64,000 bases of DNA, taken from the NCBI GenBank assembly GCA_033439265.1, contig JAVTVX010000002.1:1932001-1996000 (forward strand), given 5' to 3'. Under the pieces are notes generated by a model that saw only the letters and a program-made list of their open reading frames with translations, was not told the origin of the DNA and made no database searches. Origin of the DNA: Dillenia suffruticosa. Its lineage: Eukaryota > Streptophyta > Magnoliopsida > Dilleniales > Dilleniaceae. Both the position numbers and the translations under genes were made by a program. Of the stretch, positions 34,912 to 44,859 are shown one piece after another. Numbering within the stretch: position 1 is the stretch's first letter; the number at the start of each line of letters is the position of its first letter.

Positions 34912-35793
34912 ATGCTGCCTGTTTGAGGGCTCTGACTAGCTACATCTTAAGCAATAACTTTGCAATGAAGGCAAGTGTAAAACTCCCATTTCAACAGAAA
35001 AACTTCGCAACTCAAGTGCCAGTTAGAACATACTCACATAAAGGCAAGTGTAGAACTCCCAGAATTTCATTTAATTCATGGCATTACTAATTCAATACAG
35101 AGGTGTTATGAGACTCGGCTAGTATCACCGGCACCCGTGATGCCACCCAATCAAAGCTCGACTCAAGCTCGAGCCCATATGTGTCGAGCTGGATGGCTCG
35201 TCGAGCTATCCAAAATAGATTAATTATATTTTTTAAAATAACTTTTATATGTAAAATTACGTTTATAAGCATATTATTTTGAATATATCATCTGAGATCG
35301 ATTAATTAAAAAAAATATAGTTTAATTGAAATCATGACATTACTCGTGACATTAGCCGATGATATTTCGAGCCAAACTCGAGCTCACCTAACCAACACTC
35401 TAGTCGAGCTCAAGTATTGACAGTACCTAACTTGATTCAAGTGTCGTGATACTCCCTAATTCAATTTCAGAAGGATTATGTTTGCAAAATTAGTCCCTAA
35501 CGACAACAAATCCTACAAGTCAATGAGTGTTCACATGCACACTATATATGAACTATGCCCTGCTCGACCAGTTCATTCCCGCATTGAACCAAACCCCACA
35601 AATTTAACTCCTTAATTCTCTCAAACCCCGCATAATTCAAACATCAATCTAAATTTCCAACCACGTCAAAATTCACTAACATAATCAGGATTGAAAGTAC
35701 CAGAAGGATTTATGCCTTTTTCATAGAATCGTGAACAACACATCATATGAATTTATAATCCAACAAAAAATGAATTTGAAGTTATGTTTAACT

Positions 35794-35832
35794 TGAGGAA
35801 GGCCGGCGGGGTGTATGACCGGAGATATCCAT
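35794..35832 (-). pseudogene. Probable first exon of the membrane-protein gene, copy A (frameshifted)
   Basis: It starts MDISGH and then carries one extra base relative to copy B, where the matching exon reads MDICDHNPAGLSQ and ends at a GTATAC donor (44391-44352). In copy A the donor reads GTTAAA. The assignment to the membrane-protein gene rests on position and shared duplication. Confidence 0.35.
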
Positions 35833-36929
35833 AGGAGCTGACTGGGGATATATTTGAGTCGAGTCGATTCCGAGTATTCTTGGAGTCGATTCCGAGTATT
35901 CTTGTACTCGAACTTGAACTCAAACTCGATAAATAGTAATAATAATGACTTAAATTTGACTCGTTTATAATTTAATAATCTCAAAATCGACTCAAAACTC
36001 GAAAACTCAATTTTTTTAATTTATAAAATTATATTAATATATACTATTTAATTTAATTTTTATATTATAATAATATATAAGAATATATTAAAATATATTA
36101 TTAAGCTATTTTTTTTATTGTATAAAAATTTGAATTTGGGATCATCAGGTTGGGGGAGGGGAGTTTGTACCACTAGACTGTCCTCTTGGGGATATATTAT
36201 TGAGCTATGTGATGACTTTTTGAGTAAAAAATTATACTATTCGAATTTGATTCGAGTTTGGTCAAAATCAAATCGAGTCGAGCATTTAACCAAATAGCTT
36301 GTGAGCGACTCCAACTTGACTCGGTTCGCATAACAGCCCCAGGGCTGACACTGTCTTCTTCTTGTTGTTTCCGCTCTTCACCATCTCCGAATCCACACCC
36401 CCAAAAGATTTCACTCGTTTCAGGGTATAGGGTTTTGTATCTGCGGCTCCCTTTGATGCTTCTGGGAACCGGGGCCCGAATTCCAAATGTGAACAATTGA
36501 AATATATGGGGCTTGGACATTTTGCCAAAGGACTTTCTAAGGGCTGACTCATGTAGGTGGCCCAAATTTGTAAACAGAGGCTTTCATTTTTCTAGCTGGG
36601 TTAAGCACTCAATGCATCCCCTTTTTTTTCCCAATGGGGATAAAGCTGAAGAGAGTACAAGAGAGAGCACAGGGGACAACGAGACCTAGAAAGCTTGGGG
36701 GGAAATAAATAAAAGGCTACCCATGGAGACTAAAGAAGAGACCGAAATTTCTTTCCAGGCAACCAAAAAGGCCAAGTAAATGGACCTTAGATCTCCACCT
36801 AAGAGAGCAAGAGGACTCATGCTCTACCCTGCTTTGAAGCTGTTCCTTGCACAAATGCGGGATCCTAAAGCGCTTAGCCAGATCCAAATAGCTTAGATTT
36901 TGGGCCTCATGAACTTTCGTTGATTTTGT

Positions 36930-37420
36930 TATAATAATTTTTTTGACTTGTATTCCCTTAATCAAATGTCTCGATTTTAAATCATGAAAATAGAGAAATA
37001 AAATTTGAGAGAGACAATCTCTTAATGTGTCTCAAAGTGATTGAACCGAATTAATCGGATAAAAATCATATACTGGTTAATGATAAATAATTCATTTATA
37101 TAAAAAAAAAAGTCTTTTCCTTACAACATTAGTCAAAAAAACTTATTTATATCAAATTAAATAAATTTAAGGATTATGATAAAAATTTTTAGCAAATTGA
37201 GTGATTCATTAATTTGACCACATTTGGAGGATTATGATTATTGAAGATTTTTTTTTTTGTTTTTTTTGGGCGAAGATTCTTTTAAGGATTTATTTAATTG
37301 CAGATTCTTTTAAATAATTTGACCACGATTGGAGGATTTTGTTAAGGAAGATTCTTTTAAAGAAATTTAAATAAATTTGAATAATATTCATTAAGGATTT
37401 TGTTATAATAGTCTTTTCCT
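36930..37420. other. Junction region between the two duplicate copies
   Basis: AT-rich. 37185-37245 repeats 26345-26415 from the VAL-like promoter side, so the junction includes sequence from beside the first VAL-like gene. Small direct repeats (AAGATTCTTTTAA) occur at 37270-37360. Confidence 0.55.
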
Positions 37421-37639
37421 AATTTTCAAGCATGGCAAAGTATTTATCTTTTACTCCAACTGTAACTAAATTTTAATTTCACTCCTCTTTGGATTCTTGG
37501 AGGGGGTGAAAGTGAAAATGTCCTATATCCAAAATTTATATTCATATAACTTTTAAATTTTCTACACCATATAATTTTATAAGATTCATACATTTAGAAC
37601 GAAATTTAGACATGACTTTGACGTCATGCTAAAAGATAT

Positions 37640-37850
37640 ATGAATATGGCCCAATACCCATGTTGAAAATATTTGAAGTAATTTAAAAATATTAAACCTA
37701 ATACTATATTATTTCAATTGATTTAATGAAATATTATAATAATCGGGTATATATAGAAAATCCATTATTATAAATATAGAAACAAATAAAATCAAATATT
37801 CTAAAAATCAAATCTATAATTGATTTGATTTTGATATATAATATATTTAA
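37640..37850 (-). mobile_element. Solo LTR of the TRIM-like family, inverted (copy B)
   Basis: Collinear partner of 27775-28010, with a deletion towards its 37850 end. Confidence 0.45.
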
Positions 37851-38078
37851 AAAAATTATTTGTCTTGTATATAAAATATAAAAGTAAAATGATAAAGAAT
37901 AATTTTATGGCAGTCTTAAACAATGTTTTTATACTAGGCACTTCACCACTGCGCCACTCATAGATCATAGATTTGTTGGATCTCACAAGAAAGACTACAT
38001 TACATAATCATGACATTTATTTAAATTTACAAACAAGGCCTTAACCTTTTACAATATTCATTTTTCAAAATATTTTAC

Positions 38079-38850
38079 TCAGACTTTTCGCGGATTGCTT
38101 TGGCTACAGCTTCCTTCTTCCTCACTTTGCCTCTCTTCATCAGCACATCCCTCTACGTCTTCCTATTATAAATGAGAGAATAACAGTGAGAATGATAAAC
38201 GGCTATCATCACGCATGTTTGGAGTAAAAACATAGAAAACTGGATAGGCTGTTCTCACCGTTATTGTAGAGTCGTTTGAGCACTCGATGCATGCCACCTC
38301 ACCGGTACCCAATAGTACGATGAGATGGGTTGATGCTATACATCCGCAGTGAAGCTCCTGTAAAAAAATATCTATTACTCGCAAATCTAATTATAATTTA
38401 TATGCCTACGGGATATTTGTTATCGGTTGACAAAGACAGCCTTCAAAGAAATGGGTCATTTTGCCATACCTTGCCACAGAATCTGCATTCCCTCCAACCG
38501 CTTTGGTCTTTGTGGAAAAGATCGCAGAGAACTCCTTCCTCATAGGCAGAGCTGAATTTGAATTTGCAAAGAAAAGCATCAGTTACTAAAAATATTGGAC
38601 AAAGAAAGCATTATTTTAAAAATTATAAAAAAAAAAAAATCATTTAAATTAATACTAAGAAAAATTCATTAAGAAAAACATTGATGAGAAATGAAATGTA
38701 CTATATATATATATATATATAAAAGGTTCACTTTTCTTACCAGCAGACTCTGCAGAGAAGTTGAAATCTGCCGTTCTTCAACGGCCAACCACTCAAAAGT
38801 TCTGAGGTGTTGGCCTTGCAGTGACGACAGTAGTTCCTTGTGGGGGCCAT
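38079..38850 (-). CDS. B3-less VAL zinc-finger protein, copy B (possible microprotein or pseudogene)
   Basis: Exons 38850-38741, 38551-38470 and 38357-38259 repeat the 110, 82 and 99 base exon lengths of copy A and of the full VAL-like gene, with canonical splice ends. They encode the zinc finger with [38 protein letters not shown] and VACIEC. A final exon 38162-38079 continues in phase 0 with an acidic Ser/Glu tail ([18 protein letters not shown] and on) to TGA, giving about 124 residues. Intron 1 is about 190 bases here against about 770 in copy A, owing to a deletion. All splice sites, the frame and the Cys/His positions are retained in both copies, so neither is obviously dead. Function is unknown; a B3-free competitor of VAL proteins is one possibility. 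Confidence 0.55.
38702..38721. repeat. (AT)n microsatellite
   Basis: An AT run in intron 1 of copy B, close to the exon 1 donor. Confidence 0.8.
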
Positions 38851-38899
38851 GAAAGCTTTGTAGAGCCCTAACAGGTGAAGTCGTCCTTGAGACGAGAGT

Positions 38900-40450
38900 G
38901 AGGAAATGAAAAAGATTGTAAGGTTACGTTGATAAGTTGATGCTTAGAAGAAGAAATCAATGCCTATGGGTCTCTATATCACATTACTGACAATTTATAA
39001 TGAGGGCTCTTGACAGCCAAAAAGATAAATAAATATTTTTTTAATTATGGGCACTTGGCCACATTGGAGGATTTTAATGTGATTATTCCAGATTCTTTGT
39101 CAAGATTAGGGATTAGGTTGAACGTATATAAAGGTAAAATATATCGTGTGATCTCTATAAATTGAATTTTCAGAATCTAAAATATTGTGTGAATAAGTAC
39201 AAATACACAAACAAATTTTACCATCTCATTCATAAATGGATCTCAAGAAATTTATTATTTCCAACCAAATACAGCAAAGATATATATTAAAATAAATAAA
39301 TATAGGTTTCCAAAATCAGAAACTAAATATCGGCTTCCACTTAAATTCGTTAAATAAAAAATAAATAAATAAATTAGGCAACAGTAGTTAAGCAATTAAT
39401 CTATCAATTAAAGAAAAAATTGATAAATTGATCAAAAACAAAGAAGAGTGTGTGTGGACATATTTGTGTTAGAGTTTAGAGAAAAGATAGCTGTTAAATG
39501 GGTGGGGATAGGTGGGGGTGGGAGAGAGAGCGAGAGGAGGAGAAGAGAGAGAGGGTTTGCCGGAGAAAAAATGTTGACATTTTTTCTTGCCTTCAATTAT
39601 GATAAATTTAAAAGAGAAAATAACATTTAAATTATAAATTTTTCTAAATTTTACACTACAAAATTAAATAAATAAATAAATAAATAAACTTGCTACGTGG
39701 AACTACCCCTCACTCAGGCTCTGAACAAAAAATATCTAAAACAATAAATCACTTTGAGATGAAAAATGAAAAAAAAAAAAAAAAACCAAAAATTTTTATC
39801 ACGAGAGATTTGAATACAAGATTTGACTTATTTAATAGTTTAGATTTGTACCTGTTTCATCTGGTTCACATGAAAAAATACCTTCACAAGGGTGATAGAG
39901 ACACCACCTTTTCTTCAAATCTTGTGACATATCAAAAATGAAATTAATCTGAAAATCAAACTTATTTTTTACTTTATTTTTATGATGACAACATAATATA
40001 ACATAATTGTACTAAAAAATAACTTAAGGTAAAGTAATTGATGAATTAATTTAACATGAAATAAGATAGAATAATAGTTATTCAAAAACGATAAAATAAA
40101 AAATAAAAGCCCGACCTTTCAACAATCTCAAACTTGCTTGTGAGACGACTACAATCATAGAGCGAGACGACAGCATAATACTTTTTTTGCTCAAGTCACA
40201 ATAATTGAATGAAGAAAAAATGCGAGCGGTTCAAATTTATAAAGGGCGAAATTAATGAGAATACAATGCATTTTCTTGATTCTGCGGCGCACGAAGAAAG
40301 AGATGTTGGCTAGGGTTTTCATATGTTATACAAATCATATTTTGCATTATCTCTAATAGGAAAAAATTATTTAAGAGCACATGCTTATTTTCATAAAATT
40401 AAGAAAATACTTCATATGCTTGCTTGATTAAGAGAACATGTATATTTTCA
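38900..40450. other. Duplicated flank, copy B
   Basis: Matches 30030-31930 of copy A with several deletions. Includes the G-rich tract at 39500-39522 and the exon-like block at about 39870-40150. No recognisable gene. Confidence 0.55.
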
Positions 40451-40459
40451 CAAAAATTA

Positions 40460-41355
40460 TTGTTGTTATTTTATCGTTTTAAATATATTGATTTAAAATT
40501 TTTATCTTTAAGAAAATTAAATTTTATTTTTATGTCTCTAAAACTAAACATATTATTTTTCTCTATTTACAAAAAGAACTATATCTCATTTAAAAAAATA
40601 AATGTATTTAATTTTCTCTCAAAAAATTTTATTTTTAATTTTCTCTCTAAACACATTGATTTTGATTTTTTTTAAGAAAAGCTAATTAAAATTTTTTGTC
40701 TATAATTCTAAACACATTAACTTTTTCTTTAAAAAACAATTTAATTCATATTTTCTCTGTCTAAACACATCATGTTTTAAGTTTTGCCTCTTGCAAAAAA
40801 TATATTTCATTTATCTTTTTCTAAAATTAAATGTATTTAATTTTTTTCTCTATAGAAAAAATTTTATTTTATATTTTTTCTTTGTGAACAGACATTGATT
40901 TTAATTTTTTTTAGAAGGACTAATTTTAATTTTTTATCTAAAACTAAACACATTAGTTTTAAGTTTCTAAAAAAATCAATTTATTTCATTTCTTTTCTTT
41001 TTAAACATATTAATTTTAAGTTTTCTCTTCCCAAAAATATGAAATTTAGTTTTCTCCCTAAAACTAAACCAATCAATTTTCTAAAAAAATTAATTTGATT
41101 AATATTTTCTCTCTCTAAAATCTAAAATTTAGTTTTTCTTTCTTAAGACCAAGTATATTAATTTTCTTTTTCGAAAAAATTAAAATTTATTGCTTTGAAC
41201 AAGTTGGTTTTAAATTTCTCTCGCTAAGAAATCTAAATTCAGTTTTCATGCCAAAAATCAATTTAATTTTGATTTTCTCTATCTAAAAACATTGCTTTTT
41301 ATTTTACTCTTATTAAAAATATAAGTTGTTTTTACTCTCTAAAATAATGCTTTAA
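40460..41355. repeat. Degenerate AT-rich tandem array, copy B
   Basis: Same word set and order as 31945-32850, with scattered substitutions and short indels. Confidence 0.7.
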
Positions 41356-41624
41356 ATGGATAATCTCTTACCTTATATTTGATAACACTTTTACCCCTTC
41401 ATAATATACCCAAATTGAATTAAATATCAAACATATCAAATATAAAAAATTGAATGAAATAACCTTCTAGTTTTTAAACTATATTTTACCTCATTGCAAA
41501 CGATGCAACATTCATACTATAAGAAAATAACTTCTAACAATTATATTCGACAGAGTTAATGACATTAGATTCGTATCATTAGATAACATGTATATCAAAA
41601 TCAAATTAATAATTGATTTGTAAT

Positions 41625-42390
41625 ATATTATATAATTGATTTGATTTTGATATATATTTGACATTTTATACTTTTATATTTCTATATTTGTAGCATTATT
41701 TCTATATTTATGACATTGACTTTTTTATATAAATCCAACTTATTATAATAATTTATTTAAAAAATAAGTATAAGATTTTATATTATTATATTATTTTCTA
41801 TCTCCAACATGATACCATAACCATGTTAATCTATCTTTATTATTATTCATATTAGTTGTATATTATTTTATATTTTATATAGTATCAGAGTTATTTTTAC
41901 AAAAAATATTATCCATACATCTGTACGTATCTCCAGCACCTAGAACTAGTGTTGGAATTCGATCAGCCAGAGCTAAAACCAACGCCAAAGCCAAGAGCTA
42001 AGCCTATTGAGCCCGAAACCAGGGGCCAAAGCCCGAAGCCATTAGAATCACCACAAAGATTGCAAAAACACCTCTAGGATTTTAGATTTTATTTCAAAAT
42101 GAAGTGATTTTTATTATATCACGTTGAATTTGAGAGAAAGTCATTGATTTGATTATGATACATATTTGACTTTTCATACTTTTATATTTTTATATTTGTA
42201 ACAATTATTTTTATATTTATGATAATAAATTTTTTATATAAATCCAACTTATCGTAATAATTTATTAAAACAATTAAATATTGGATTTCACATTATTATA
42301 TTATTTTTCATCTCTAACATGATACCATAACCATGCTAATCTATCTCCATTATTATTCATATTATTTTTATATTATTTTAAATTTTACAC
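41625..42390 (+). mobile_element. TRIM-like miniature LTR retroelement, copy B
   Basis: LTR-like repeats at 41625-41873 and 42143-42390 flank a short interior starting with AGTATCAGAG. The interior contains AAACCAACGCCAAAGCCAAG, as in copy A, with an internal deletion. Confidence 0.6.
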
Positions 42391-42799
42391 ATATTATGCC
42401 TCATTTAAACATATTGCTCGAAAACCTTTTTCCTTTTTGGATTGATATACTTTAGTGTCTTTAATCCTCATTTTTGTAATTTTGGTTGATATATATATTT
42501 ATTTAATGGAATCTATAAAACCTAATTATTGTCCCAAATCGAATGCAGGACTAGTGGGGTGCTGGGCAGAAGGAGGTGGGGGCATGGGCGGGAAACGCTG
42601 CATAACAGTTCCAGTTTTGACTTCAATCCTCAAACTTCGTCGCTCATCCGAGAATGGCTTCATATTGTAAATGACGAACTTAATCCCCAAGTGGATGCCT
42701 GGACTGGGAAAAACTGGAGCCTGCAGCCTGCTTTTGCTTTTCCTTGAATATCCTACTTGTTCAGAAAACTAGGGAAATGTCTCAGTCCACTATTGCTCA

Positions 42800-43066
42800 A
42801 ACTAATCATACAACTGTTTTGCAGATTGAGTTATTGTCACGTTGCTTTCATTCTTCATAATCTTTTCCACCGACTTTTCCTGCAGAGAGATTGCTCTAGC
42901 TATAGCTTTCTTCTTCCTAACATTCTTTGCTCTCTTCATTGGGACACCCTTCTTCTTCCTGTTATATAAGAGAACACCACCGAGAATGACAAACAGATAA
43001 AGGAGACGGAGAAGCTAGCCGCATGTTTGCAGACAGAGAAAGTATTAGTATTTGACATGAGCATAG
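42800..43066 (-). pseudogene. Small membrane-protein gene, copy B, frameshifted
   Basis: Counterpart of 34454-34720. Five bases are missing after the ACTAATACT codons and one extra base (CCTTTATCTG against CCTTATCTG) lies in the membrane segment, so the hydrophobic frame and the basic tail no longer join. The reading frame from the same ATG stops after about 42 residues. The tail DNA itself is well kept. Confidence 0.6.
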
Positions 43067-43069
43067 TCT

Positions 43070-44340
43070 AGCTAAACCAACAAACCATTACACAAAGATA
43101 CATATACACATACGAGAGCAAACATAGATGAAGAAGCAAGCAATTAACTAATGCCTTGTTAAGCTTGAGTATGATGAAAAGATACCATCGGTCTCACATG
43201 ATGACCAAGTGCACCAGAAGTCAACATACTAATACCCAGTTCAGAAGTGTCCATTGCTGCATGTCAAATGTGTTCAGAGTCAAGTATTGCCACAACAAAA
43301 TGGGAATAAGATACAGAAGTAAAAGAAAGCACCAGAAGAACTCATAAATTGAAAAATATATCATGAAGCAAGAAAACTAAAAAATGAATTACAATTGTTT
43401 CTCAAACTTGTGGATGGGAACAATAACTAAAAATTGAACCACCGCAAGATGGGGACAGGACTCATGCAACACAATTGCACAAGAAGTGCATCCTCAACCT
43501 AACCAACAAGAAAAACTGCTGCTGACTACTTAAAGCAACTATAAAGTCCTAAAAGGAAAAATTGGTGCTTGAAGCAACCCACTAAATACGTGGATCCAAA
43601 GTGGGCAATATATAGACAAGATATAATTACTTTCTTTTTTATTATTAACAAGAGACTATTTTCGAGAATTGAACCCGAATTCTCGGATAAAGATGCAAGA
43701 ACTAATATTCTTCCACAAGTCCTCGAAAGTTTTTTTTTGGGGGGGGGGGAATGCTGCCTGTTTGAGGGCTCTGACATTCTACATGCTAAGCGTCCCATAT
43801 TAACAGAATAACTTTGCAATGAAGCAGGGACATTTTTATACTATGACGAATAAAATGTGTTGTATTGTACCGTCTCTAAGATCGGATGGAGTGATTTCTA
43901 CAGGCGTGAGTACAATATAATAGCTTCGCAACTCAAGTGCCAGTGAGAACATATTCACAAAATGGCAAGTATAAAACTCCCAGAATTTCATTTAATTCAT
44001 GGTATTACTAGTTCAATTTCAGAAGGATTATGATAGCAAAATTAGTCCCTAACGACAATAGATCCTTTAAGTCAATGAGTGTTCAGATGCACACTATATA
44101 TGAACAATGCCCCTGCTCAACCAGTTCATTCCCGCATTGAACCAAACCCCACAAATTCAACTCCTTAATTCTATCAAACCCCCGTATAATTCAAACATCA
44201 ACTTAAATTTCCAACCACGTCAAAATTCACAAACATAATCAGGATTGAAAGTACCAGAAGTACTTATGCCTTTTTCATAGAATCGGGAGCAACACATCAT
44301 TTGAATTTATAATCCAAAAAAAAAAAAAAGTGAATTTCAA
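43070..44340. other. Intron or flank of the membrane-protein gene copy B
   Basis: Matches copy A discontinuously: 43660-43800 pairs with 34810-34940, and 43920-44330 pairs with 35025-35780. Copy-specific insertions occur at 43160-43660 and 43815-43915. No independent gene seen. Confidence 0.5.
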
Positions 44341-44351
44341 GTTATGTATAC

Positions 44352-44391
44352 CTTGAGAAAGGCCAGCGGGGTTATGATCGCAGATATCCAT
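44352..44391 (-). other. Candidate first coding exon, membrane-protein gene copy B
   Basis: It opens MDICDHNPAGLSQ and ends at a GTATAC donor. The upstream CTTCTTCTT-rich, GC-richer stretch (44395-44500) looks like a 5' leader on the minus strand. The downstream exon in this copy is broken. Confidence 0.35.
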
Positions 44392-44859
44392 AGGCGCTGA
44401 CGCTGTCTTCTTCTTCCTCATCCCGTTTCCGAACTAATCCGGGTACCCGACTAATCCGGACTGCAGGACCTCTTATTTTGATTCTTTTGGGGACTGAGGC
44501 CCGAATGTGAACCCTTGCTTGGGAACAAATGTTGGGCCTCGAAACGTGCGCAACTGAACCATATTGGGCTTTCGACCTTTTGTTAAAGGCTTTCTCAGGG
44601 CTGACTCATGTAGATGGCCCAAATTTCGAAACAGAGGCGTTATTTATTTATTTATTGGCACAGAGAGGCTTTTATTTTCCTAGCTCGGTCATGCATTCAT
44701 GTTTCTTTCTCTCCCTTTTTTTTTTGGTCAATATGGATAAAGCAAAAGAGAGTACAAGGGAACAAGTGCAGGATCCCGGAGCCCTTAGCCAGATCCAAAC
44801 AGCTAAAATCTTAGGGCTCCTGAACTTTCCAAATTTGTTAATTCTGTTATAATTGTCTC

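Larger units (their letters stand above)
27570..36930. repeat. Segmental duplication, copy A
   Basis: Collinear with 37420-44830. Shared landmarks in order: TTTTCAAGCATGGCA, the inverted TRIM-like LTR, VAL exons, a G-rich tract, a CTTCACAAGGGTGAT exon-like block, the AT array, a TRIM-like element, the membrane-protein gene, a G-rich homopolymer, and GGGCTGACTCATGTAG near the end. Copy A is longer because copy B lost about 600 bp of VAL intron 1, and because copy A carries extra sequence near 35100-35460 and 35850-36300. Confidence 0.9.
37420..44830. repeat. Segmental duplication, copy B
   Basis: Tandem, same-orientation counterpart of 27570-36930 with the landmarks in the same order. It ends with GGGCTGACTCATGTAG near 44597 and TTAGCCAGATCCAAA near 44785, matching 36541 and 36877 in copy A. 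Confidence 0.9.

Noticed and set aside
36197..36565. 122-residue minus-strand frame
   Set aside because: It overlaps the probable 5' leader of the duplicated membrane-protein gene and is not preserved in copy B.
40424..41098. Phe/Lys/Asn-rich plus-strand frames
   Set aside because: They arise from the degenerate AT array.
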